Notes under the pieces: generated by a model
The model's database searches: none
What the model saw: the letters and a program-made list of their open reading frames with translations, nothing else
Told to the model about the DNA's origin: nothing
Shown: positions 11,351 through 22,757 of the stretch, one piece after another
Position numbering within the stretch: the first letter of the stretch is position 1
Layout of the letters: every line of letters begins with the position of its first letter
Assembly: GCF_021869535.1 (NCBI RefSeq)
Contig: NW_026262734.1
Location: forward strand, 115,273,588-115,337,587
Length of the DNA stretch: 64,000 nucleotides
Direction: 5' to 3'
Source of the DNA: Mytilus californianus
Lineage: Eukaryota; Mollusca; Bivalvia; Mytilida; Mytilidae
Program-made: the position numbers and the translations under genes

Positions 11351-11491
11351 GAAATGCCTGTACGAAGTCAGGAATATGACAGTTATTTCAACTCGTTTGA
11401 TGTGTTTGGGCTTTTGATTTTGTCATTTTATAAAGGACTTTCCGTTTTGAATTTCCTTTGGAGTTCGGTATTTATGTTAATTTTCTTTTGA
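11351..11491 (+). repeat. Dispersed repeat C, copy 1
   Basis: Shows AATGCCTGTACGAAGTCAGG, AATATGACAGTT and GGACTTTCCGTTTTGAATTT, then GGAGTTCGGTATTT. Further copies lie at 19288-19425 and 49611-49737, and inverted material starts at 20640. Confidence 0.75.
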
Positions 11492-11814
11492 CATACCAAC
11501 AAAAATATCATTGATATGATAATCAAGACGTTTAATACAACACGTCTGGGATTAAAAAAATCAAGATCTCTATGCATGCATCAACATTGGAGTATTTCTA
11601 GATTAGCATTGTCCGCTTCACGTGTGCCTGACTTTGGTAATTCATAAGGGAAATAAATAGATAGAAGTGCTATGTGCAAAGCCAGCGATTCCTTTCTTGT
11701 CAATGCAAAATGGTCTCATGTTGGCAATGGTATTCGCTGTATCCTTAAGATTTTAACATCAGTCCATTTAACAATCATACAATTACAAAATGCCGTACAA
11801 AATCAAATTGTGTT

Positions 11815-13055
11815 ATGGTTTTTATTTCGGTTCGCATAAAAAAGGTTGTAGTTTTACTTTCGGTTCACATAAAATGGGTACTTATTTTCCTTTCGGTTCA
11901 CATACAATGGGTAATTGTTTTGCTTTCGGCAGACATTCAATGAGTAATTGTTTTCCATTCGGTAGACATGCAATGAGTAATTGTGTTGCTTTCGGTACAC
12001 ATGCAATGAGTAATTGTTTTCCTTTCGGTAGACATGCAAAATTTAATTGTTCTCGTTTCGGTACACATGTAATGAGTAACTGTTATCCAGTAGGTAGACA
12101 TGCAATGAATGTTTTTTCTTTCGGTAGACATGAAATGGGTAACGGTTTTCTATTCGGTAGACATGCAATGAGTAATTGTTTTCCTTTCCGTACAAATGCA
12201 ATCGGCAATTGTTTTCCTTTCAGTTCACATGCAATGAGTAACTGGTTTCCAGTCGGTAGACATGAAATGATTGTTTTCCTTTCGGTAGACATGCAATGGG
12301 TAACGGTTTTCCATTCTGTAGACATGCAATGATTGATTCTTTTCCTTTCGGTAGACATGAAATGAGTAAAAGTTTTCCTTTCGGTAGACATGAAATGATT
12401 GATTCTTTTCCTTTCGGTAGACATCAAATGAGTAGAAGTTTTCCTTACGGTACACATGCAATGGGTAACGGTGTCCCTTGGGTAGACATGCAATGAGTAA
12501 TTGTCTTCCTTTTGGTAGACATGCAATGAGTAATTGTTTTCCATTCGGTAGACATGCAATGAGTAATTATTTTTCTTCAAGTATACATGCAATGTATTAC
12601 GAATTTCCATTCGGCAGACATGCAAGGGGTAATGCATTTTCCTTCCAGCACACATAACATGAGTAATTCTTTGTGTTTCGGTAGATATGTAATGAGTAAT
12701 TGTTTCCTTTCTGTAGACATGAAATGAATAATTGTTTTCCATTCGGTAGAAATGCCATGAGTAATTTTTATCCTTTCGGTAGACATGCAATGGGTAACGG
12801 TTTTCCATTTGGTAGACATGCAAGGGACAATAGTTTTTTCTTTCGGCACACATGAAATGAGTACATTTTTTTGTTTCGGTAGATATGCAATGAGTAATTG
12901 TTTTCCTTTCGTTAGACATGCAATGAATAATTCCTTTCTTTCGGTAGACATGCACTGAGTAATTATGTTCCTTTCGGTACACATGGAGTAGGTAACGGTT
13001 TTCCTTTTGGTAGACATGAAATTAGTAATTGTTTTCCTTTCGGTAGACATTCAAT
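11815..13055. repeat. 33-bp minisatellite, ~37 copies
   Basis: The unit reads CCTTTCGGTAGACATGCAAT followed by GAGTAATTGTTTT. Most units are exactly 33 bp, so both strands stay open for long stretches. Plus frames repeat FPFGRHAMSNC (180 residues from 11790); minus frames repeat MSTERKTITHC and HVYRKENNYSL (299 residues over 12083-12982). Nothing suggests these frames are translated: no splice or start context is seen, and the frame drifts several times. Confidence 0.9.
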
Positions 13056-14936
13056 TGGTTCAAATTCAGAGATCAACGATCAAGCATCAATACACCAATA
13101 AATGAAAGTAATGTAAATCCGTTAGCACAATGTTTGTACACGTGTCTGGTCTGGATGACAGCTGCATCTGCAAAAAATATAAAAAGACTATCGTTTTGGT
13201 GATGTCTGCTTCTTCGTGACGTTCCAACCGGGGAGAAACTTGATTCCCTATTTAACAGGTTTAACCCACCGTTTTTTTTTTCGGAAATTGCCTGTACCAA
13301 GTCATAAATATGTCACTTCATTTTCACACGTTCCGTTGATTGATAAAGTTTGATTTAGGCGTTATCATGGACTTTTTGTGATAATTCAGTAATACGGGAA
13401 AGAAAACAGCAATATCATAAAAAAAAAATAATCATTATTATAAAGTAAACAAAAATTACAAACGCCTAAACACCAATTTATCATATATTTTTTTTCTCTA
13501 TGGTTCAATCAACCTTTATTTTGCAAACCAGATTATATACTTAATCTTAATTTGGCAGAAATTATGTAGAATTATTTATTATATATTTTTAAAAGCTTTT
13601 ACTATTTTGCAATTAAATTCACATCTGCAAAAATATTGATGTTAAATGTAGTATTGCCGGTTCCGAATATACAATACATTTACTGTATTCTAAATAATCA
13701 GTTGTCATTGCTTTATGTATATAACCACTAAAGCAGTCCCGGTCAAAAAGTAGTACGTTTTTTAAAACAAAATCGTTCCTTCGAATATCGGTAACCTTGT
13801 CAATAAGTACAAAATTGGTGTTATTTTGATATCAAATGACAGCTTAAGGACTTCGGAATACCGTAGAACCCTTTTAAATATTTAAAATATATATATATAT
13901 ATATATATTGAATTTGAATAAAAGGTCACATTTGCCCTGTTGCTCAGATCAGAAGAACCAGATTTTGTACTACCAATCATTCGGAAAGCAGTGTGCTTTA
14001 ATATGCAATTAACGTTATGTTGACTTATTTAGTACAATTCAAGATAAGGTATTGTTTTGACATGAATTGAGTGTCATTTTATTTGAACTTTAGACAAAAT
14101 AGCTAAGGATGCTTGATGTTGCAGAATTTAATTCAATTGCTTTGTAATGTCGTTAGTAAACGCAAATTAATACAACAATGTCTTACATTGGCAAACGAGA
14201 TGACTTTTGTTCATGTTTTCTTGCGAACACTGCAAGTTCCGTAGTAGTTAACTGTTGTTTTTTTAACACACATACAACATTCTTAAAATGAAATTATTTT
14301 AACAGTCGAATGTAATAAAATAGTTTTATATAGAATTATTTTAGTCTACCAGAATTCTTTTTTTTTAATTGGATTAAATAATGTTGATGTACTTCTTTTT
14401 TTAACAACATTGTAATTTTATTCATCAAATATTCCTTGTTACAAAATACTACCACGATTTCAAGCTTCTCTTGACGTACCCTGTTACACTCCAATGACTA
14501 CCCAGGGAATAATCAGCTGATCAGATTTATTGACCTATTTTACATTTTGTAAAGTTAACATTAGAATAACAATACTATAAAATTATTCATTTTATTATGT
14601 TCCTTTTAATTTTTAATAACATTGGACTAATTATCTTATGATCATTTGTGTCTACTCTCTAAGTATATTCATTCCCAAAGATTATGTAGACATCTATATT
14701 TTTTTGTTTTCTGTTTCCATTCGAAAATTTCGATTTTATTTTCAGTTAAATGTTTAAAAAATAAAGTAATACAATGATCTCATATTTGGAGTTTCTTACA
14801 GTAATATAACTTAAAACCACTTGTTTATCCATACTGATGATTCCTTTATTTTGCTCACGAGTGAATCATATAACATTTTATTTGAAAAACATGTGGTCTC
14901 AAAATAACGATCTTTCCATGTGAACTTATTTCTCTG
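13056..14936. other. Non-coding stretch with an AT microsatellite
   Basis: AT-rich. (AT)n runs at 13887-13909 and a possible SINE scrap near 13201-13240. No gene was recognised. Confidence 0.4.
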
Positions 14937-15010
14937 GACTTTTACTGTACTTTTACTGGACTTTTACTGTACTTTTACTGTACTTTTACTGTACTTTTAC
15001 TGTACTTTTA
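14937..15010 (+). repeat. 11-bp tandem repeat, ~6 copies
   Basis: TTTTACTGTAC and a TTTTACTGGAC variant repeat in series. Confidence 0.9.
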
Positions 15011-15104
15011 ACAGAATCTTCTTTTTTAACAATATGAATCCAATTATGTGGAATAGATTGTTTCAATTTATGAAATTCAGTAATCCAGTTTACCCTACAC
15101 TTTA

Positions 15105-16822
15105 ATTGTTTAAAATTATGTTTTCTGATATTGACATAGTGTCATCCAGAATGTCATTTAAGTATATTATACTATTCTTAATCCAGTTTTCAAATATAGT
15201 TGGTTCTTTATGAAATGTAATAGATTTATTCTTCCATATTATTTGCTTTCTTATATCAAAATATGTAACTGGTTGCTTTGTTTGCCCACCCCCAGTCAAA
15301 ATCCAAGACTTTATTACTTCTCTATAAAAATCTGGAACACTCTTGAAATATTCTAAATGTTTTATATCATTTAAATTCATGTTTAATATAAACAAAATAT
15401 TATTAGACACTTTTAGATATTTAAAAGGTATAAGCCTCCAGTTGGCAAATTTACCATTAACAAGTCTATATACCCATGATGCCTTTAGCGACATAAAATA
15501 ACTTTTAAAATCAACCATTTGTAAGCCCCCTTTTTCATATGGACGTATTATCAGGTTTCTTTTTACTTTGTCAGGCTTCCCATCCCAAATAAATTTAAAG
15601 CTTCGTGTTTCTAGTTCTTTAAGATAACTTTCGGGAATTATGCAAACGCTTTCCAAGAATGCAAATATAGGCAAGATTAGTGTTTTTATAATAAGTATTT
15701 TACCTTAAATTGAAAGATTTCTTTTTCCCACGTCTTGAACATTTTTATCATTTTTTTCTATTTTACAATCCTAATTTTTTTTTTTTCATTCCTCTTTATC
15801 ATGCCCAAAAACAGCCCCAAAGCTTTGATTGGTTTATCCCCCAATTTATCTGGGCTGTTTTATCTTTACATGATTTCAATTTCCCAATCCATAATTCTTC
15901 TGTTTTATTTCTATTTATCAATAAACCTGAAAAAGAACCAAAAATTTCTATTTCATTCATTCCATTTACTACATCGTGTTTATCTTTACAAAATAAAGTT
16001 AAGGTTGTGTCATCTGCTTATTGCGAAATCTGAATACTGTGACTTTTCCTATCTAATTTAATAGTGATGCCTTTTACTTCGTTGCTATTTCTCAATGTAA
16101 GAGCCATAATTTCAACCGCCAAAACATACAAAAAAATGATAAAGGACAGCCTTGTCGGATTACCCGTAATTTTTTCAAATTGTCTGATACCCACCGATTT
16201 TTCATGACACATGCATGTTTGAAAGTCTAAAATTGTGAATGGAAATGGGGAATGTGTCAAAGAAACAACAACCCGACCATAAGGCAGACAACAGCCGAAG
16301 TCCACCAATGGGTCTTCAATGCAGCGAGAAACTCCCGCACCCGGAGGCGTCCTTCAGCTGGCCCCTAAACAAATATGTATACTAGTTCAGTGATAATGGA
16401 CGTCATACTAAACTCCAAATTATACACAGGAAACTAAAATTAAAAATGATACAATACTAACAAAGGCCTGAGGCTCCTGACTTGGGACAGGTGCAAAAAT
16501 GCGGCAGGGTTAAACATGTATACATAGTTTTAACCCACTTAATAAATGATTCATTAAAACCAAAATGTTTCAAAATTCCAAGCATAAAATCCCATTCTAA
16601 CGAATAAAATGCTTTCGGAAAATCTATAGAAACAATTTCTCCCTCAATTTTGTATGTTTCTGCATAGTCTATAACATCTTGGATTTTTCTCAGATTAAAC
16701 CCAATAAATCTAAACGTTGAGCAAGAACATATAACTAAATTTTAAAATCTATATTTAGAAGAGATATTGGACGAAAGTTTCCAAAAGTAATAGGGTCCCT
16801 TTTTTGGAATATCAAAGTTAAT
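15105..16822 (-). pseudogene. LINE (L1/Tx1-like) ORF2 remnant, split by repeat A
   Basis: Reading the minus strand from 16822 gives KKGDP-like lead and NFRPISLLN-like sequence across frameshifts, then DVIDYAETYKIEGEIVSIDF and WDFMLGILKHFGF. After an inserted repeat it continues with VLAVEIMALTLRNSNEVKGI, ADDTTLTLF (the catalytic RT motif), and a C-terminal 190-residue open stretch containing FIWDGKPDKVKRNLI, EKGGLQMVDF and TYFDIRKQIIW. Frameshifts and stops show it is dead. Direction and order match L1/Tx1-type ORF2. Confidence 0.8.
16231..16500 (-). repeat. Dispersed repeat A, copy 2, inserted in a LINE
   Basis: Reverse complement of 10288-10554 with moderate divergence. It interrupts the LINE reverse-transcriptase frame between MYT-like and CMC-like residues; ACATG-like bases sit on both sides but no clear target duplication can be assigned. 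Confidence 0.8.
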
Positions 16823-17144
16823 AGACTAGTATAGTAGTTAATTGTTAAAGAATTATTTCAAAATAATAACTTTCGTTTTTAACATTAATGTTATGTAGGT
16901 TTGCATGGGGATTGGTACATTCATGCAGAAAATATATGTATGAATCGGAGGTACGATGGGTCGGTCAAGTGTGATGGTCACGCTGAAAAGCAATAGTCTT
17001 CGCCAAAGTTTTGCATTTATTATTGTCCATTATTTAAACAATTATGGACTTTCGGTATCGATGAAATCTTTGTGTATGGTTGAAAATAAAAAAATCGATA
17101 AAATAATTATTACCCTGCAATAAGTATAGATGACAACATGGGCA

Positions 17145-17248
17145 TTTCCATATTGGCCCTGGTATAATCCCGAGACTCCCATATCGGCCTGAGGCTTAAG
17201 CCGAGGGCCGATATGGGTCGAGGGATGATACCAGGGCCAATATGGAAA
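17145..17248. repeat. ~52-bp-arm hairpin (long inverted repeat)
   Basis: The arms read TTTCCATATTGGCCCTGGTA and its complement near 17230-17248, and CCCATATCGGCC against GGCCGATATGGG, meeting at the perfect centre GGCTTAAGCC (17193-17202). A few mismatches occur. It is GC-richer than its surroundings and may be a foldback element or a structured RNA. Confidence 0.85.
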
Positions 17249-18990
17249 AGACACTTTATAATCTATTTATCACATATTTAAGTTCTGTAGAAAAGAGAAA
17301 AAAAATCAATTATAACAATGAAACATAACAGGTGAAATCTAAAAAATGTATCACAAATGTTTTTAAATTAGATTTTTATCATTTACTCAGTGACATTTAT
17401 TGTTACATTTCCACTTATTTTGGAATATGGTAATACACAAAAGCGTAAATTTGCCATAACTGCCTGGGGCTAAATCGATAACAGTTGGTTGTGCAATGTT
17501 ACTAGTTCGTCATTGTCGTTATGGACGCAATGACGTCACGTCATTTTGGAATCAGGGCACAATAACCAATAACCACTTTTTTGCCCCGGACAGATTTGAG
17601 GTTATTACATATGCAAAACCCAACGTATTCGTAACAAATGTGTGATAAGCGAATTTAAAATAATGCGATAATCATATAATATTTCAATATCATCTGTAAG
17701 TACTCTGCTAATATTGAATTTGCATTTATATCTTGCATTCCTTTAATACGCATCCCTTTAAACTGTGGGTTTGCAAAATTTGATATAAAACAATATTTTT
17801 CATGTTAGTTATATCCTTAGTTTCATTCTTAATGAGAAATCGTTCTATATGATTTTACTACAATCTCTCGAATATTTACTAAAAAATCTGAAAATATTCT
17901 TTGAACAGACGTCTATATTGACATGTGAACATGAAAGACATTGAAACTATAGTTTATGTTAACCATCGCACTTCAGCGGTACCACCAACCCACTTCGGCG
18001 TAGCTATCAACAAGATAGTGCCACCATGCCACCAGTGCACTTCAACGTGATTAAAAATTAGCTTCAGCGTCAAACCATCGCACTTCAGCGTGACCATTGC
18101 TGTTTTGGAGTACCATTTCGGTTCATAATCCTACATTTACTCCGCAGTTGACGTTAGCACTGAAAGCTATTTTTACAGAAAATTGTCCCCATCAGTAAAT
18201 GTCAGCATGTAAAAAGCGTCCAACAGATGTGCGATCTGTAACATCAAATGTTATAATGTATTCGTTTAAGGTCATATAAAACGAGATTTTTGTAATTTTG
18301 ATGTTATCGTAATAATTGGACCAATGCATCCATATATACTAAACAAAATTCTGTATGCACGTTTTGTTTTATATGTATGACGAATCTATAACATATTGGA
18401 CAAAGAATATTTCATTTAGTGATTGTTGATCGCAAGCTTATTAACTTTCTAGTTTTTCGCCGAAGCTTACCGGATCGTGAAATTGATAAACAATCAATAC
18501 AGAGCATGTGGAGCATATGACATATACATTAATATGATCTTTTTTTTTTGTTTCTCTGCATTTAAATTTTGTTATCAAATTTTTCCCTATCAGTTGTTGA
18601 AAGATTTGTTGTATCAAATTTGTTCTTGAAGAATCCGTTACTACGATTTACTTTCCAGTGCATGTTTGTTTACATTCTTTTATCACGGTTTACCCATCGC
18701 ACCTGCGCTGTGTGATGGTCGAACCTCTAACAAGAGTTCTCGTAGTTAAGGTCACTGCATACAGGAAAATATCGGCGAATTGGTGTACGGCAAGACAATA
18801 ATTCAATACCAGTACATTTATGAGGTTTTGATCATATAATGATTTGCTTTTACAAGAAAGTTCACGTACACTTGTTTTAAAGTAAAACTTCAAGTACATA
18901 AAACATATTCAACTTGTTTTTTGTTTATTTGAAGTTTCATATGACTTTAAACTTGAAATAAACATAAATATGATCATTGAATATAAAGTC
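17249..18990. other. Non-coding stretch with short CACTTCAGCG repeats
   Basis: Between 17967 and 18100 the decamer CACTTCAGCG or near forms recur with ACCATCGC, and CCACCAGTGCACTTC resembles the spacer at 7850. No gene was recognised. Confidence 0.4.
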
Positions 18991-18993
18991 ATC

Positions 18994-19425
18994 ATCGATA
19001 CCAAAATTAAATTGTATACGCCAGACGCTCGTTTTGTCTAAAAAAAAGTCATCAGTGACGCTCGAATAAAAAAAGTTAGAAAACAAAGAAGTACAGGTTG
19101 CACTTTGTTAATACAGCTGTTTAACAACCCACGACTCTTTTGGGGAGATATATTATGTTCATAGATATTTTTTTTTGTTTACGTTCTGGTTCCCTGATAT
19201 GCTTTCTATGTTTGATCTCATAGACACATAATTTGGGAATGTTAGCGCTATAAAACCAGGTTCAATCCATCATTTTCTACACTAGAAAATGCCTGTACCA
19301 AGTCTGGAATATGACAGTTGTTGTACATTCCTTTGATGTGCTTTTGATTTAGCCATTTGATTGGGGACTTTCCGTTTTGAATTTTCCTCGGAGTTCAGTA
19401 TTTTTGTGATTTTACTTTATACCAG
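18994..19425 (+). mobile_element. Composite of repeats B, E and C (18994-19080, 19097-19217, 19288-19425)
   Basis: Three repeat fragments follow one another in the same orientation: the B head (CGCCAGACGCTCGTTTTGTC), the E block (TTGCACTTTG) and the C block (AATGCCTGTACCAAGTCTGG). The order suggests they may be modules of one larger element. Confidence 0.65.
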
Positions 19426-19460
19426 TATAAATACATATGTATAGCGGCAAATTTTAATTC

Positions 19461-19681
19461 TGAAGAAGAACCAAAGTGAAGGGAGGGGTGGTATATAATT
19501 TTATTATAAGTTTAAACTCTTAGAAGTTTGACTCATATAAATGTTGAAAATATGCCTATGTTTTGACTTTGAAGAAGACCCAAAGTGAAAGGAGAGGTAG
19601 TACAGAATGTAATAATAAGTTTAAACTCTTAGAAGTTTGACTCATATAAATGTTGAAAATATGCATATGTTTTGACTTTTG
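19461..19681 (+). repeat. ~110-bp tandem duplication
   Basis: Two units share CTCTTAGAAGTTTGACTCAT and ATAAATGTTGAAAATATGC, and both start GAAGAAGA-CCAAAGTGAA. Confidence 0.85.
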
Positions 19682-20635
19682 AATAAAATAGTAGTGCATA
19701 TCAAATTTCCATTCTGGGATATAATTGTTGACGAAACTGCATAGTAAAAGTGGCACAGTTTTAGCCATGAAGGGAGTTCCTATGGGAAATTGCATTGACT
19801 ATATTTATAGAAGTGTAACCTACAAATAATCATATGTGTTCCATACCGGTATTGCTGTGTCTTTTTGTAGACGACTATCTAACATATTGGATAGAATGGT
19901 GATATCTATTGTTTTTGTATTTATCCACACAAGGATCAATCTAATAAGCATTTGTCGAGGAATTTTAACATATTTTTTTTGTATATTCCTGACTGTGTTT
20001 GACAACTAGTAAAATTCTGATATAATTAATTTTTTCGATAGCATTGCTTTTTCTTGTAAATAAAAAAAAAACAAAAATACTCCAGCAGAAGAACAAAATA
20101 AGTTGCTTTCTTTGTTATCGCTGAGTTTTTATTATTTAGATTCTTTTTTGAAAATCAATTAGATTTGATGAGCATGGTATGAACAAACAATGAATACAAC
20201 ATGTATTAACCCTCTTACATATATAATATTCCCACTTTTCAAGGAACCAAAGTAACAATACAATATTTAGTTCAATGTAGTGTACAGTATTATGATTCCT
20301 TACGCAGGTAGCTTAAGGCAATTTGTTAATTGTATTTCAAGGAAAGTAATTCACTCAAAACTAATTACATAATAAAAATTTCAGGATCGATAGTTTCAGC
20401 GTTGGAATTTGTTCGAATACGACATACCAGCAAACGAATATATAATAAAAGTATACTATATGATGCATGTATAACTCCTTTGCAATTTGTGTAGTTCAAA
20501 CAATCATATTTAAGGCGTAATTTTGTGTTATACGTTGTGTTCGTTTTCGTTGTAACTCCTCTCATCTCTGTATGTTGAACCAACTAAATAAAGGTCGCTG
20601 TCAAATAGTTGTCGTGTAGACTTTAACTACAATAT
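19682..20635. other. Non-coding stretch
   Basis: AT-rich; short frames only, no recognised gene. Confidence 0.4.
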
Positions 20636-20639
20636 ACAA

Positions 20640-21560
20640 AAACACCAAACTTCAAGGAAAATTCAAAATGGAAAGTCCATTATCACATGGCAAAACTAAA
20701 AGCTCAAACATATCAAACAAGTTGAAAAAAACTTGTCGTATTCTATTATATTGACAACAATGTGTGAATAGAATGAACAGACATAATCGGTAAAAATGTC
20801 AAAAATTGGGGTACAGCAGTCAACATTGGGTAAAAACCTTAATCACTATGAAAACAACCAACTATATCAACAAAATGGCATATAGACACCCTATAGACAA
20901 AACACATTATCAAAAATGAAATACAAGAAAACAATAAAAGATTAAAGCACAATAACACAGTGCTGCTGATTCTACTAAAAAACGGCCACACTAAAAAACC
21001 TAATTAGACTGCAGTAACCTTGGTGCACAGTTGGACAGGCAGTTTAATTGATGTTTAACATGTTTAAAGTTAACGTTTGAAAAACAAAAAACATTTATCA
21101 AACTATACCTCTGCGAAAAAAAAATGCGAATATATACAAAAAAAAAGATCTAGTTACTGCTATTGAATTTTAAAGTAATTTTTTTGGATAACTAAACTGA
21201 ACAATCTGTTGCAATTTTCATCGATATCACTCTGTTGCCATCATACGGCATTCAGCAATAAACAAAACTCATACCGTCTACATGGTTAAGCTTTATGAAA
21301 AAATAACAAAACAATTAAAACTAGAAAAAAAGCAGCCTAATTTATGTACTTGGGACAGGCACAGACACAATGTCATGGAGATAAACATGCTCAGCATACA
21401 ACAAACTGTAAAAATACTAAGACTGCCTGAAGCACAACAATAAATTAAAAAGAAACAAAGCACATACACAAAATACAGATTTTAGAGTATTCTCAGTAAC
21501 TGAAAGCTAGTTCAAAGGCAATTACAACTAGTAAGTAAACAAATTCAGATAATAAAATGT
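20640..21560 (-). repeat. Dispersed repeat C, longer inverted copy (degenerate)
   Basis: The right-to-left reading ends with GGACTTTCCATTTTGAATTT. CTTGGGACAGGC near 21350 resembles the edge of repeat A. Boundaries are a guess. Confidence 0.4.
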
Positions 21561-21779
21561 ACATCGGTACATATCCAACAGAATAAACATGAAGACATTA
21601 TAAACTGTCCTAGAAATGCATGACCTTGTCGAATATAAAGTAACATATATCAATCAACACAATGACAGCAAAATAAACATGCACGGTTCAAATAGTGTAT
21701 CCGTAGCTGTGTATCACGATTATTTTCATTTGTTTAAGTTTAAAATGCATTTTTTTCAAAATTCCAAATCAATAGAATT

Positions 21780-21885
21780 GAGAATGAAAACGGGGAATGT
21801 GTCATAGAGACAACAACCACACAAAAGAGCAGAAAACAACTCAAGGTCACCCATGGGTCTTCAACACAGCGAGAAAAGCCCACAA
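21780..21885 (-). repeat. Dispersed repeat A, partial copy 3
   Basis: Carries GGGGAATGTGTCATAGAGAC and CCATGGGTCTTCAACACAGC, matching the 5' third of the inverted copy at 16231. Confidence 0.7.
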
Positions 21886-22069
21886 CAACAATAACAATGG
21901 AAAATTTTACCAGACAGTGATAATTTGTTAAGATAACGGCAGATATGAACATTCGGCTCCAGTTTATCAATTTTAGTTTTTACATGTTTCAATTGTCTTG
22001 ATTTCAGATGGGACAGAAAAAAAATAAACAATGTGAGCCATAGTTAAAAAGTAAGTATGAGTTGTGAGT

Positions 22070-22175
22070 TTTTATCCTTGTTGATGGCCGTACGGTGACC
22101 TATAGTTGTAAGCATTCTATTTCATTTGTTCTCTTGTGGAGCGTTGTCTCGTTGGCAATTATACCCCATCTTCTT
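22070..22175 (+). repeat. Dispersed repeat F, copy 1
   Basis: Contains GTTGATGGCCGTACGGTGAC, TATAGTTGTAAGCATTCTAT and GTCTCGTTGGCAATTATAC. An inverted relative lies at 60000-60115. Confidence 0.65.
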
Positions 22176-22548
22176 AAGTAACGTTCAGGTATTATCAGTT
22201 TCATAAAACAACGAACAATGATTCTACTAATATTTACAGTCACCATCACAAACTAGAAAAAAAAACGATATTATATCTTTGTGTCTCAGTAAACGAGAAC
22301 ATTTTATCCTGGTCTGTGAATACCAACTTAATAACATTTCAGGCAGGCATGAGACACAAGTTATAGTTTTGCATAGTAGAAACACATCACGAAGAATAAT
22401 TTGTAAGCTTGTTTGAAATGATTTAAACAAACATGGGAATTTTCATGGCAGATGATGCATGCAAGAGAAGTTTAATCTGTCAACGCATCCGGTGTCGTTC
22501 CGTTTTGGGTTGCACCTGATTACCTCAGTTTTTGATTGTTGCCCTGAT

Positions 22549-22757
22549 TTGTATCTCCTTATTGATTGTATCTCCTTATTGATTTGTATCTCCTTATTAA
22601 TTGTATCTCCTTATTGATTGTATCTCCTTATTGATTGTATCTCCTGATTGATTTGTATCTCCTTATTGATTCGTATCTCCTTATTAATTGTATCTCCTTA
22701 TTGATTTGTATCTCCTTATTGATTGTATCTCCTCATTGATTTGTATCTCCCTGTTGA
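22549..22757 (+). repeat. 17/18-bp tandem repeat, ~12 copies
   Basis: Units of ATTGATTTGTATCTCCTT, with and without one T, repeat in series, followed by a degenerate last unit. Confidence 0.9.

Noticed and set aside
11790..12982. 180-residue (plus) and 299-residue (minus) ORFs as real proteins
   Set aside because: Both are frames through a 33-bp minisatellite whose unit length is a multiple of three. They have no start or splice context and no domain.
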